This document shows, piece after piece, positions 7,809 through 16,593 of a stretch of 64,000 nucleotides of DNA. The number at the start of each line of letters is the position of its first letter. The first letter of the stretch is position 1. The stretch covers positions 248,001 to 312,000 of the forward strand of contig JAEWAK010000027.1 of assembly GCA_023391695.1 (NCBI GenBank), written 5' to 3'. The notes beneath the pieces were generated by a model that was not told the origin of the DNA, did no database searches, and was given only the letters and a program-made list of their open reading frames with translations. Position numbers and translations under genes: made by a program. The DNA is from Bacillota bacterium (lineage in GTDB: Bacteria > Bacillota > Clostridia > Lachnospirales > Lachnospiraceae).

Positions 7809-9149
7809 ATGGAAACAGTTCAAATCAAAACCCAAAATTATCATACGAAAATATCTGTGAATAATATGAATTTTCGCCCATATAGTGCATACATGGAAAA
7901 AATACGCTCAGGCCAGACATTTTTGTACAGGGAGGGCGGTTATCCGAGTATGGTCGCAGAAGCACGTATGAAAGAAGAGATATGCGGAAACTCATTAAAA
8001 CAAGCTTTAGAGCTGGCTTTATTACGATATCCGTATTTTACCGGCAAAATACTCGAAAAAGACGGTGTTTTTTACCTGGTTAATAATCCGCTGCCTTTTA
8101 TCCTTGAAGAAACGGCCGAATTACATTCATTAGGAAGTGCACAGGTCAACTATCATCTAATTGATATAACTTATTCTGGAAAAACAATCTATATTTCCTA
8201 TAACCATGGCCTTTGTGACGGACGCGGCATAATGCCGTTTATTAAAACATTGATCTATTATTACTGCACTTTTAAGTACCAGAACAAATTGAATGTTAAA
8301 GGGTTAAGACTGGCCGGCGAGCCGTTTTTACAAGACGAAACCGCCGAACCTTTTGGAGAAAGCCAAAAAATCAGTGAAATCCAAATGCCGCAAATCCACA
8401 AAGACGGATATGCTTTACCGGATAGTCTGGATTCTGTGGGCAGAAATAAATCTTACCGCTGTGAAGTAACAATACAGCATGAAAGCTTTATGAAATTTGC
8501 CAGGGAGAATAATGCAACACCGGCTATTGCCATTGCCTTGTTTGCTTCAAAAGCTATTCAGAATATATATCCGGATACAGATAAGCCAATCATTTGTAAT
8601 CTTGCCAGCGACCTTCGCAAAGGTGTCGGTATGGAAAACACTTTTAAAAATTGTGTCGGAAGCGTATGCCTGCCCTATACAGATGACTTTAATAGATTGT
8701 CCTTTAAAGAGCAGGCAAGTGCAGATAGAAAAATAATAGAAGAATATAGAAATAAAGATAACCTAAAAAGAGAAATCAATAAGCAGGTTTATCTGTATGA
8801 GAAACTGGACGAACTCTCTTCCTATGAAGAAAAAAAGAAAATGCTGTCATTTTTCAACAATTTGATTACAAATACTTTTATTCTTAGCTACGTCGGCCAA
8901 ACAGAGCTTGGAGACTGTGAGAATTATATCGACTCTTTTCATATGTACACCAGCGGAACTGTCGGGTTATCAATGCAGATGATGTCTGTAGGTGAGTTTA
9001 TTACAGTTAATATTATGCAAAGTTTTCATACTGATAAATATATTAATGCCTTTAAAGTAACTTTAAATGAAGCAGGACTTAAATATACTGTTTCAGACCT
9101 TATAGAGTACTCCATACCAAAAGATTCCATTATGTCAGCCGCATCATAA
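7809..9149 (+). CDS. Condensation-domain-like (CoA-dependent acyltransferase superfamily) protein
   Basis: A 446-residue stand-alone protein with the fold of NRPS condensation domains, alcohol acetyltransferases and PapA-type acyltransferases. The active-site motif HHxxxDG is present as NHGLCDG, with catalytic H133 and D137; the first histidine of the pair is asparagine. N-terminal ALLRYPYFTGKI and C-terminal YVGQTELGDCENYIDSFHMY are typical of the family's two lobes. No carrier-protein or adenylation domain is attached, so it probably transfers an acyl group to a diffusible acceptor such as an alcohol, amine or glycolipid. A TetR regulator is encoded convergently downstream. The substrate is unknown. 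Confidence 0.8.
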   Translation: METVQIKTQNYHTKISVNNMNFRPYSAYMEKIRSGQTFLYREGGYPSMVAEARMKEEICGNSLKQALELALLRYPYFTGKILEKDGVFYLVNNPLPFILEETAELHSLGSAQVNYHLIDITYSGKTIYISYNHGLCDGRGIMPFIKTLIYYYCTFKYQNKLNVKGLRLAGEPFLQDETAEPFGESQKISEIQMPQIHKDGYALPDSLDSVGRNKSYRCEVTIQHESFMKFARENNATPAIAIALFASKAIQNIYPDTDKPIICNLASDLRKGVGMENTFKNCVGSVCLPYTDDFNRLSFKEQASADRKIIEEYRNKDNLKREINKQVYLYEKLDELSSYEEKKKMLSFFNNLITNTFILSYVGQTELGDCENYIDSFHMYTSGTVGLSMQMMSVGEFITVNIMQSFHTDKYINAFKVTLNEAGLKYTVSDLIEYSIPKDSIMSAAS

Positions 9150-9299
9150 TATAAAATTTAAGAGCCTGCCGTGGGAATATCTCAAAATTTGCGGCTATGA
9201 TGAGGATTTCAATTCACATTTAAATTTAAAAACAATTCAAATAATGGTATTTTCATAGCTTTTCAATACTTTCTATGTTAATACACGGCACACTAAAAA

Positions 9300-9345
9300 A
9301 GAGTTATTTCAAAACAATAAAACAATGTAGTTTTGAAATAACTCT
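9300..9345 (-). terminator. Terminator of the TetR gene
   Basis: A perfect 16-base inverted repeat (AGAGTTATTTCAAAAC / GTTTTGAAATAACTCT) with a 14-base loop is followed on the minus strand by TTTTTT. Confidence 0.85.
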
Positions 9346-9387
9346 GAAATTTTAGACATAAAGTTTTTTCCCATATTCATACATTAA

Positions 9388-9984
9388 TCATTCATGCTTA
9401 CTTAGATAGGAAATTGCCAATCTGCCCATAATGTCTTCCATATCCTTTATTAAATCACTTTCACCGTCATGAAGACACCAGTCGAAAATAACACCTCTGG
9501 CCGCAATAAATAACTTTTCCGATATTATTTCCGGCAAAATTCCGTCCGTTATTTCACCGCTTTCCTGGCCGCTTTTTAAAATCTTAATTAATAAATCCTG
9601 CATGGCACGGCCGTGAGTGATAAACATACGGTTGGACGGAACATATAAATTTCTGACTTTATCGATTCCGTCTCTCAAAGAAAGCCCGGCATATAACAAA
9701 AAATATTCCTTTATTTTTTCTATGCAGGGTTCCTTTTTTTCCATTATTTCAGGGGTATGTTCTATAAAAAATTCATCCCCTTGTCTGTAAATTTCCACCA
9801 AAAGATCAAATTTAGACTGAAAATAATGGTAAAATGTCCCTACCGAAACTTTGGACTTTTTCGCAATCTGCTCTACGGTTATGTTTTCATATCCATGCTG
9901 CTGCATTAATCCGATGCCGCATTGGTAAATTCTTTTCTTCGTATTCATTGCCTGCCTGGCACGGTTTGTAAGTTTTTCTGCCAT
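9388..9984 (-). CDS. TetR/AcrR-family transcriptional regulator
   Basis: 198 residues with a classic TetR N-terminus: RIYQCGIGLMQQHGYENITVEQIAKKSKVSVGTFYHYFQSKFDLL covers helices 1-4, including the VSVGTFYHYF recognition helix. The C-terminal ligand domain is unremarkable and gives no hint of the effector. A 37-bp perfect palindrome overlaps the -35 element of its own promoter, arguing for autorepression. Possible targets nearby are the decayed flavoenzyme upstream and the convergent acyltransferase, but only the self-site is visible. Confidence 0.9.
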   Translation of the reverse strand: MAEKLTNRARQAMNTKKRIYQCGIGLMQQHGYENITVEQIAKKSKVSVGTFYHYFQSKFDLLVEIYRQGDEFFIEHTPEIMEKKEPCIEKIKEYFLLYAGLSLRDGIDKVRNLYVPSNRMFITHGRAMQDLLIKILKSGQESGEITDGILPEIISEKLFIAARGVIFDWCLHDGESDLIKDMEDIMGRLAISYLSKHE

Positions 9985-10011
9985 AAAAATTCGTACTCTT
10001 TTGTTACGGCT

Positions 10012-10057
10012 ATTATATCAGAAAGAGTGAAAAACACAAAGTATTTTTCACTCTTTC
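10012..10057 (-). promoter_or_regulatory. TetR promoter with overlapping perfect palindrome (putative operator)
   Basis: On the minus strand, TTGTGT (10034-10039) and TATAAT (10012-10017) are spaced by 16 bases. GAAAGAGTGAAAAA / TTTTTCACTCTTTC forms 14-base arms (10021-10034 and 10044-10057) around a 9-base centre covering the -35 element. The same palindrome could act as a terminator for the flavoenzyme remnant upstream, so its role is not settled. Confidence 0.65.
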
Positions 10058-10074
10058 TATAAAGTGCCGGCAGG

Positions 10075-10645
10075 TTACTCCAAATGGCTTGAAAGTTCAT
10101 ACGCATCCCAAATGGCGTACATAATATTTGATACCTTTCGTGCATCTCCTAATATATGAACATCAGACAGTTCTTTTTTCATCTTGTCATATAATTCATT
10201 TTCAGAGGTATAACCCACTGCCAGGACAACCGTATCTGCCGTTATTTGCTTTATTCCTTCCTGCGTTTCTAATTCCAGGATTTTACCGTCATAATTTTTC
10301 ACTTTTGCAGACGCTATAACAGAAATACCTTTGAAAGGCACCAAAGCTTCCAGCATTTCAACGTTTGCATGGCATAAAGGACCGTTTACGGACAGGATTT
10401 TATGAAGTGTTTCCACAATTGTTACATTTTTCCCCTTTTCCTTTAACCAAAGAGCCGTTTCACATCCCACAAGACCGCCTCCGATAATTACCACATTGTC
10501 TCCGGCCATTTCTTTTCCAGCAAGATTCCCTGGCTGCTTCTACTACAGCTTTTATTTTATCTGCACCGCCAATATTTCCCGGAAATATAATTCTATGATT
10601 GGCTGATAAGCCTAAGAAATCGGATACTAGGATCGGAGAAGCCAT
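10075..10645 (-). pseudogene. Truncated and frameshifted NADH:flavin oxidoreductase (enoate / 2,4-dienoyl-CoA reductase type)
   Basis: The 3' part (10075-10509) gives 144 residues with the second dinucleotide-binding motif NVVIIGGGLVGCETALWLKE, then TADTVVLAVGYTSENELYD and DVHILGDARKVSNIMYAIWDA. This is the C-terminal third of FadH or Old-Yellow-Enzyme-type reductases, normally about 640 residues. The preceding text ADKIKAVVEAARE continues in another frame to about 10530, where a one-base shift joins it to LAGKEMAGDNVV. The entire TIM-barrel and Fe-S part is absent. A non-functional remnant is the simplest reading. Confidence 0.85.
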
Positions 10646-10716
10646 TGAATCCCATGATAAACAGACTCTTTGCCCATAGCATAGTTATTTTATGTCTGGT
10701 ATCTAGACCTTGATAT

Positions 10717-10745
10717 TTGAATTAGGTATATGATTATGCTATGAT
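10717..10745 (+). promoter_or_regulatory. Promoter upstream of the GNAT gene
   Basis: TTGAAT (10717-10722) and TATGAT (10740-10745) are 17 bases apart, about 140 bases before the acetyltransferase start. A long untranslated leader would result. Confidence 0.45.
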
Positions 10746-10886
10746 ATAGATACTTTCATAATTTGTTACGGTTACTTTAATTGGTATATTTAAGAGAGTA
10801 AAAGAAATATAGTGACTGAGCAGTTATTCTATTTTTCAGAAACATTTTAGAAATTTATATAAAAAAGCTTGAAAGGAAGAAGCAGA

Positions 10887-11309
10887 ATGAGTATTACGAT
10901 AAAACACACGATTTCAGTAATAGATTACAATATGCTCCGTAAGGCAGTGGATTGGATTGTTTTGGAGGAGGAACAGGCGAAAAGGGGAATTGAGAATACA
11001 TATTATTTGGCGGCTGCCGTGGATGGTGATAAAACCGTAGGTATGGCAAGGCTTATCAGTGACGGAGGGTATGTGGCCTATCTGGCGGATGTAATTGTTT
11101 TGCCGGAATATCAGGGGAAGGGAGTTGGACGCCTGATTGTGGAAGATGTCATGAAGTTTATACGGGAGGTGTTGGCTGACGGGGTTCCGGTTATGGTTAA
11201 TCTTATGTCTGCTTACGGACGGGAAGGTTTTTATGAGCAATTTGACTTTGTAAAACGCCCGACGGATGAAGTCGGCGCCGGAATGTTCCAGTGGATTAAT
11301 TTAAGCTAA
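10887..11309 (+). CDS. GNAT-family N-acetyltransferase
   Basis: A 140-residue acetyltransferase. The acetyl-CoA-binding motif A is VIVLPEYQGKGVGRLIVEDV (residues about 73-92), with the R/QxxGxG/A loop as QGKGVG. Strand 4 reads GGYVAYLADV and the C-terminus AYGREGFYEQFDFVKRP is the usual motif B and tail of small amine/aminoglycoside-like GNATs. The ATG at 10887 has AGGAAG upstream; the preceding TTG is unlikely. The substrate is unknown. It precedes the dTDP-glucose dehydratase by 180 bases but a separate leader there argues against an operon. Confidence 0.85.
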   Translation: MSITIKHTISVIDYNMLRKAVDWIVLEEEQAKRGIENTYYLAAAVDGDKTVGMARLISDGGYVAYLADVIVLPEYQGKGVGRLIVEDVMKFIREVLADGVPVMVNLMSAYGREGFYEQFDFVKRPTDEVGAGMFQWINLS

Positions 11310-11489
11310 AAAATTTTAAAATATTTTTAAATACCCTATTGACCGTGACCTTGCGTAATCCCTTATAATTACATCACAAACGAAAAATAAGTAAAATTAA
11401 AAGATTTACAAATCTTTTAATCGTTAAGTTTGTGCCACCTTTGGAGTAAATTTCAGATGCGCTCATGCGCAGGAATGGAGGATGTAATT

Positions 11490-12497
11490 ATGGTAACTTA
11501 TTTTATTACAGGCGGTGCGGGTTTCATTGGTTCTAATTTTATCCATTATTTATTTCAAAAATATGGAAACAAGGCAGAGGTCATTAATCTGGATCTGTTA
11601 ACTTATGCAGGGAATCCGGATAATTTAAAGGAAATCGAAGGTTTTCCCAACTATCACTTTGTGAAAGGCGATATTTGTAACAGGAAGCTGACAGAAAAAA
11701 TTATGGCGGATTATGACATTGACTATGTGGTTCATTTTGCGGCTGAATCCCATGTGGACCGGAGCATTGAGGATGCAGGGGTATTCGTTCAGACCAATAT
11801 GACGGGTACCTTGAATTTATTAAACTGTGCGAAAAAGGCATGGGAAAGCACGGACGGATATAAATCAGGCAGGAGGTTTCTCTATATTTCCACCGATGAG
11901 GTTTACGGGGAATTGGACAGGGAAGGCTATTTTACGGAAGAATCCCCTTTATCCCCCAGAAATCCTTATTCCGTAAGCAAAGCCGGCGGGGATATGATGT
12001 GCGGGGCTTTTTATGAAACTTACCAATTCCCGGTTATCCGGACCCGGTGTTCCAATAATTTCGGGCCGCGCCAGTTTACGGAGAAATTAATTCCACTTTA
12101 TATCAATAACTGCTTTCACAATAAAAAACTGCCGGTTTATGGGGACGGCAGTGCGGTCAGGGATTGGATCTATGTAACGGATCATTGCAAGGCGGTGGAT
12201 CTCATCCTCTACCAGGGGAAACCAGGGGAGGTTTATAATATTGGGGCCCACAATGAGAAAACTACCCTGGAGATTGCCGGAATTATTGCGGATATATTGA
12301 ACCGGGAATACAATTATAATATACCAAAGGACTGTATATCCCATGTGCCCGACCGGAAAGGCCATGACCGCAGGTATGCAATCGATCCTGCCAGAATCCA
12401 TAAGGAGTTAGGCTGGACTCCCGAAACATCCTTCGAAGATGGCATCCGGAGTACCATTGCCTGGTATCAAAAAGCAAATGAACATGAAAGGCTATAA
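11490..12497 (+). CDS. rfbB: dTDP-glucose 4,6-dehydratase
   Basis: 335 residues, an extended short-chain dehydrogenase. The NAD-binding motif TGGAGFIGSNF opens the protein. VHFAAESHVDRSI, STDEVYGEL (the catalytic T-D-E triad) and YSVSKAGGD (YxxxK) are diagnostic of RmlB, as are RCSNNFGPRQ and VYGDGSAVRDWIYV. It converts dTDP-glucose to dTDP-4-keto-6-deoxyglucose, the branch point to rhamnose and other deoxysugars. The usual rmlA, rmlC and rmlD partners are not here, so this copy is isolated or serves another sugar. GGAGG precedes the ATG at 11490; a GCGC hairpin sits just before it. The MerR-methyltransferase gene follows after 27 bases and is probably cotranscribed. Confidence 0.92.
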   Translation: MVTYFITGGAGFIGSNFIHYLFQKYGNKAEVINLDLLTYAGNPDNLKEIEGFPNYHFVKGDICNRKLTEKIMADYDIDYVVHFAAESHVDRSIEDAGVFVQTNMTGTLNLLNCAKKAWESTDGYKSGRRFLYISTDEVYGELDREGYFTEESPLSPRNPYSVSKAGGDMMCGAFYETYQFPVIRTRCSNNFGPRQFTEKLIPLYINNCFHNKKLPVYGDGSAVRDWIYVTDHCKAVDLILYQGKPGEVYNIGAHNEKTTLEIAGIIADILNREYNYNIPKDCISHVPDRKGHDRRYAIDPARIHKELGWTPETSFEDGIRSTIAWYQKANEHERL

Positions 12498-12524
12498 ACA
12501 GATAGGAAGGGGAACGGACTGGAG

Positions 12525-13853
12525 ATGTCACATAGGAAAGATAATTTATACGGCAGGAACCAAAATCTGGTTTCTTCAGCCGGATACAGGTTGGAGGAAC
12601 ACCGCCTTTTATCAGAAATCCGGCAACCGGTTCCTGATAAGTTATATTATTCTACCGGAGAATTTGCCAAAAAGGCCAAGGTATCAATCCGTACCATCCG
12701 TTACTATGATAAACAAGGGATATTAAAACCCAGTTTCATCAATGATACGGGTTACCGTTTCTATTCGGATTCTGATTTTGGTAAGCTCCAGAAAATATTA
12801 TCCTTAAAATACCTTGGTTTTTCCCTGGAAGAAATTATGGATATCACAAAAAATGACAGTGACCAAAATTATATAAAACAATCCTTTCAGTTACAGCTAG
12901 ACCTGGTTAGGAAAAAGATCGAACACCTGCAATTAGTGGAACAGTCCATACAGGATGCTTCAAAGCTGCTTGATAAATCCGGCGAGATCGATAAGTCCAT
13001 CGGAATGGATAAATCCATCGAAATGGATTGGAATAAAATTATTTCGCTGATCCACATTACCAATATGGAAAAGGATCTGACCAGTCAGTATAAAAATTCA
13101 GCCAATGTAAATATCCGGATTGGACTCCACAACAACTATTCGGTGAATCCCCTGGGCTGGTTTCAATGGATATTTGCCAACATGAACTTAAGGACCTGCC
13201 AGAAAGTCCTGGAAGTCGGCTGCGGGAACGGAGAATTATGGCGGGTGAACCGGGATAAAATCCCGGATGGCTGTACTCTCCTGTTATCCGATATTTCAGT
13301 CGGCATGCTCAGTGATGCCAATGAAAATCTGAGGGGCAGCCAACATGACTTTTCCTATGAAGTATTTGATTGTCATGAAATTCCTGCAATGGATAATACT
13401 TTTGATCATGTTGTCGGCAACCATATGGTATTTTATCTGAAAGACCGTGGTAAAGCTTTTGATGAAATATACCGTGTCCTGAAAAAGAACGGCTATTTTT
13501 ACTGCAGTACCTATGGAAAAAACCATATGAAAGAAATTGAACAGCTGGTTAAGGAATTTGATCCAAGGATCTCCCTTTCCGAAATTAATTTATATGAAAT
13601 ATTTGGTCTGGAAAACGGTATGGCAGAATTAAGAAACCATTTCCGGGAAGTTGAGTTATTAACTTATGACGATTGCCTCATTGTGGACCAGGAACAGCCT
13701 TTGCTTAATTATATCCTGTCCTGCCACGGAAACCAGCAGGAATATTTAAAGGACAGATACCTGGAATTCAAAGACTTTATCAATAAGAAACTGAGTAAAA
13801 AGGGAAAGCTTAAGATTACCAAGATGGCCGGCATTTTCCGGTGCAGAAAGTAA
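12525..13853 (+). CDS. MerR-type DNA-binding domain fused to a class I SAM methyltransferase
   Basis: 442 residues. After about 40 non-conserved residues comes a full MerR HTH (TGEFAKKAKVSIRTIRYYDK, then GILKPSFINDTGYRFYSDSD and LGFSLEEIMDI, residues 44-106), a coiled-coil helix to about 150, then a Methyltransf_11-type domain from about 195 with SAM motif I VLEVGCGNGEL (228-238), motif II LLLSDIS and motif IV VVGNHMVFYL. A short internal repeat (DKSGEI, DKSIGM, DKSIEM, residues 150-167) marks the linker. The fusion may make a transcription factor whose effector domain is an enzyme, or an enzyme whose expression is self-controlled. It shares an operon with rfbB and is convergent to agrB. Substrate unknown. 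Confidence 0.85.
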   Translation: MSHRKDNLYGRNQNLVSSAGYRLEEHRLLSEIRQPVPDKLYYSTGEFAKKAKVSIRTIRYYDKQGILKPSFINDTGYRFYSDSDFGKLQKILSLKYLGFSLEEIMDITKNDSDQNYIKQSFQLQLDLVRKKIEHLQLVEQSIQDASKLLDKSGEIDKSIGMDKSIEMDWNKIISLIHITNMEKDLTSQYKNSANVNIRIGLHNNYSVNPLGWFQWIFANMNLRTCQKVLEVGCGNGELWRVNRDKIPDGCTLLLSDISVGMLSDANENLRGSQHDFSYEVFDCHEIPAMDNTFDHVVGNHMVFYLKDRGKAFDEIYRVLKKNGYFYCSTYGKNHMKEIEQLVKEFDPRISLSEINLYEIFGLENGMAELRNHFREVELLTYDDCLIVDQEQPLLNYILSCHGNQQEYLKDRYLEFKDFINKKLSKKGKLKITKMAGIFRCRK

Positions 13854-13898
13854 GGAAAAACTGATAAAATCCAGGTGGCCGCAGGGAAAACCATGGGG

Positions 13899-14504
13899 TC
13901 ACCCGGATGGATGTTTTCCGAATTGCCGTAAAATTACGGCATTTTTTATTTTCCCAAGTATTAACAGAAGCGAAAGTATTACAGGCACCATGGTCAGGAT
14001 GCCACCGGCCTGCGGCAGTCCCATCTTCCGGGAGAAACAGGCCAGTCCCAGAATTAAGCACAACAAAACCCTTGTTTTCTTTTTATAACTTTCTATTTCC
14101 CTCTTGTTTAATTGCTTATTCAAATCCTCCACCGGCGCAAGAAAAAATACAGCCGTGCCCGATCCAAGCAGAATCAACATACCGGTAAATTCATTGCCGT
14201 ATATGAATTTCGTTCCCATCAGGGCCGCCACAATTAAGAGAATGGAGATTAAATCACATCTTAACTGGGTTTTTGCATGATATCCTCCCGCGTAGCTTCT
14301 TAACGGGATATAGGCAGCGAGAAAAAGAATGCTTTGCCAGAACATTCCCATGAGAATTCCAATTAACATAGTTATAAAAATGTTTAACAGCATTACCATT
14401 CCCTGCTGCAACCCATAGGAATATAATGCTCTGTCCTCCATTGCTATCACACTATTATCAATAAGACTGTCCGTAATTTTTTCAGCGATCGATTTTCTTA
14501 GCAA
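13899..14504 (-). CDS. agrB: AgrB-type membrane endopeptidase (accessory gene regulator B)
   Basis: A 201-residue polytopic membrane protein. The family signature RSYAGGYHAKTQLRC is present; with a TTG start at 14504 the catalytic histidine and cysteine are H76 and C83, almost the positions known for Staphylococcus aureus AgrB (H77, C84). GGGGTG lies 7 bases before that TTG, supporting it over an upstream ATG at 14564. Several hydrophobic segments follow. AgrB cleaves the C-terminal part of AgrD and forms the thiolactone ring of the autoinducer. Its substrate gene is not next to it but about 2.5 kb upstream, beyond the radical SAM gene. Confidence 0.88.
   Translation of the reverse strand: MLRKSIAEKITDSLIDNSVIAMEDRALYSYGLQQGMVMLLNIFITMLIGILMGMFWQSILFLAAYIPLRSYAGGYHAKTQLRCDLISILLIVAALMGTKFIYGNEFTGMLILLGSGTAVFFLAPVEDLNKQLNKREIESYKKKTRVLLCLILGLACFSRKMGLPQAGGILTMVPVILSLLLILGKIKNAVILRQFGKHPSG
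13924..13947 (+). terminator. Terminator of the MerR-methyltransferase gene, inside the 3' end of agrB
   Basis: TGCCGTA / TACGGCA with a 4-base loop is followed by TTTTTT on the plus strand. It lies within the last codons of the convergent agrB, so the two transcripts overlap. Confidence 0.75.
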
Positions 14505-14554
14505 TTTTAAGCACCCCGAATTAATATAGTGATATTGTACCTGCCTGTAGAATG

Positions 14555-14637
14555 TGTTTTGCATTTACATACGTTTTGTAGGAGGTATGTATATAATAAA
14601 GGAACATGTGTGCTTCTGCATATTTGCAGTAAAGCAC
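14555..14637. promoter_or_regulatory. Structured leader of agrB
   Basis: The 190-base gap between the radical SAM stop and agrB holds a hairpin TGTGCTTCTGCA / TGCAGTAAAGCACA (about 14608-14637) and, on the minus strand, CCTACAAAAC and ATGCAAAAC about 17 bases apart, resembling the repeat seen before agrD. It may be a terminator/antiterminator or a second AgrA-controlled promoter region. Function is inferred only. Confidence 0.35.
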
Positions 14638-14694
14638 AGGCAATAAGTAACTAAAAAACACATTCCATAAGCAAGTTCGGTAATATTTACTTGA

Positions 14695-16593
14695 TCACCG
14701 GAACGGCAAACATAAAACCCCGGTTTCAGGATTTTTTGTTAAAAGAAATAAGCCGCTTTTACTGAAAGCCATTTTCCGGCATGCGATTTTGTTCAGTTCC
14801 TGTAATAGATTATCCGCATTATTTTCCATATAGATATCGTAATTTCTCCTGCTGCTAAGTATATCATTGAAATATCTGTCCCAAATCTCTTTTTTGCTAT
14901 ATTTACCGGTCAGGATAAATAAATTGTTCAAATCAATACTGAAGAAATTTACAGGATAATTTTCTGAATGCCTGATACTTTTATCAGATGCATTAATTTT
15001 TTCCATTAAGGGCTGTTCCCTTTCAAAGGAAATGGGATAATCCGTCCCAAAATATTTTATATTCACATTCTTCCGCCCGGTTCCGAAGTTTTGCTGGCTT
15101 TTACCAACCTGACTTTTACCGACCTGGCTGTAACCCTCCGGTCGGAAACATCCATATCCAAGACTGTCGATATATTCTATGTTTTCCTTAAGAAACTGTT
15201 TTATCATAGGGATATCATTTTCCGTTTCATCCGGAAAACCCGCTATCAGGTAAATATTATTCCAAATGCCTGCTTCATGGCTGCTGCGCAAAATATTTGG
15301 TATATCGCTTGAATGGAAATCCTTATTCCTTTTCTGTAATAAGGTGCCGGAGACACTTTCCAGGCCAAATGAAATGATTCTCAGACCAGCTTTATAACAT
15401 AACTCAAATAAGTCCCTGTCCATACCGGCATCGGGCCTGCACAGGCAGGTCCAGTAAAATTCCAGGTTTCTTCCCCTGATTCCTTCTGCCAGTTGTTTTA
15501 ACCGGCCGGGCGAGAGCGCTTCATCATTAAAATTAATGTATCTGACTCCCCATAGGTTTACCAGTTTACCGATATCCTCCAAAACCAGTTTAATATCCCT
15601 TATGCGGTACATCTGCGAATAATTTGATGTCAGGCCCAGGAAACTGCATTTATTCCAATAACATCCTCTGGAGGAAACATAAGAAATGCTATTCTGTGAG
15701 GAAAAATAGGAACCCCAGGCAGTCCCTTCATAATCAGGGGTATCCAGAGAATTAATATTTTCTATGGACTGTTCCAGGGTTGTTTTCACAAGCCCGTCTT
15801 TTAAGTACATAATATTAGGGACTTGTTCCAAGGCAATACTTTTTTCCAGATGACCCAGCCATTTGAGCAGCGGGGTTTCACCTTCCCCGAAAATAAAACA
15901 GTCCGCATAACGGAACAATTCCGGCGAATTTAATACGGCCGTATACATATATGGCAGGATAGCCCCGCCGATAACAATCTTTTTGTCAGGGTGTCTGGAT
16001 TTAATAATTTCAGCCAGGGTAAAGGCCGGCACCAGCTGATTGGAGCTTGCAACGGTTATTCCCCATACATCAAACTTATCGATATGACTGTCTGCATATT
16101 TCTCAAACAGGGTATAAAAAATATTTTTACCCCGGTCTTCAATTGCTTCTATTAATGTATTAACATTGTTTACTTCACCAATTCCCGGTTCGTACCGGTT
16201 GGAATCAAAATAGGCCGGATAATAGGGGGCAGAATATACATACCTGCCGATTTCACAAATCCTTTTGGCACGGTTTATGGTCCGCATATCGGAAGTTTCC
16301 TTCAATGCGCTTACCGCTTCAAGGATCTTATCCTTGCCCACCAGTTCATACAGGGAATAAATTTTCCGCAGATAATCGTTTTTCTCACCCTCCGAACGCA
16401 GGATTTCCAGGTTCAGTTTATTTACGGCTTCTTCAATTCCCTTATCCGATAAAATATAATTCTGTATCTCTATATTCAGGTCACAGCATCTGACCGTATA
16501 TCCGTTTTGTTTTAAATAAGAACTCAAATAAGCTATGCTGGAATATGGTAAATCACATTCCCATAGCGGTGGACAGATTAAATTTACTTTCAT
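14695..16593 (-). CDS. B12-binding-type radical SAM protein lacking the third cluster cysteine
   Basis: 632 residues. The N-terminal part (MKVNLICPPLWECDLPYSSI, then DCFIFGEGETPLLKWL) is the cobalamin-binding-like domain of this superfamily. The radical SAM core starts with SSRGCYWNKCSFLGL: C311 and C316 are in place but position 319, cysteine in relatives with a CxxxxCxxC pattern, is leucine (codon CTG). The core otherwise looks intact: YINFNDEALS, LRIISFGLESVSGTLL, NIYLIAGFPDETENDI. A duplicated SQVGK occurs near residues 505-515. GGGGAG precedes the ATG at 16593. Sitting between agrD and agrB, it may act on, or once have acted on, the signal peptide. Whether it still binds a 4Fe-4S cluster is doubtful. 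Confidence 0.85.
   Translation of the reverse strand: MKVNLICPPLWECDLPYSSIAYLSSYLKQNGYTVRCCDLNIEIQNYILSDKGIEEAVNKLNLEILRSEGEKNDYLRKIYSLYELVGKDKILEAVSALKETSDMRTINRAKRICEIGRYVYSAPYYPAYFDSNRYEPGIGEVNNVNTLIEAIEDRGKNIFYTLFEKYADSHIDKFDVWGITVASSNQLVPAFTLAEIIKSRHPDKKIVIGGAILPYMYTAVLNSPELFRYADCFIFGEGETPLLKWLGHLEKSIALEQVPNIMYLKDGLVKTTLEQSIENINSLDTPDYEGTAWGSYFSSQNSISYVSSRGCYWNKCSFLGLTSNYSQMYRIRDIKLVLEDIGKLVNLWGVRYINFNDEALSPGRLKQLAEGIRGRNLEFYWTCLCRPDAGMDRDLFELCYKAGLRIISFGLESVSGTLLQKRNKDFHSSDIPNILRSSHEAGIWNNIYLIAGFPDETENDIPMIKQFLKENIEYIDSLGYGCFRPEGYSQVGKSQVGKSQQNFGTGRKNVNIKYFGTDYPISFEREQPLMEKINASDKSIRHSENYPVNFFSIDLNNLFILTGKYSKKEIWDRYFNDILSSRRNYDIYMENNADNLLQELNKIACRKMAFSKSGLFLLTKNPETGVLCLPFR

Noticed and set aside
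9150..9387. Attachment site or prophage boundary near the TetR gene
   Set aside because: The only repeat there is the terminator hairpin; no integrase or direct repeat is found.
13854..13898. agrD directly downstream of agrB
   Set aside because: The gap is only 45 bases and the plus-strand gene ends there. The peptide gene is at 16981-17124.
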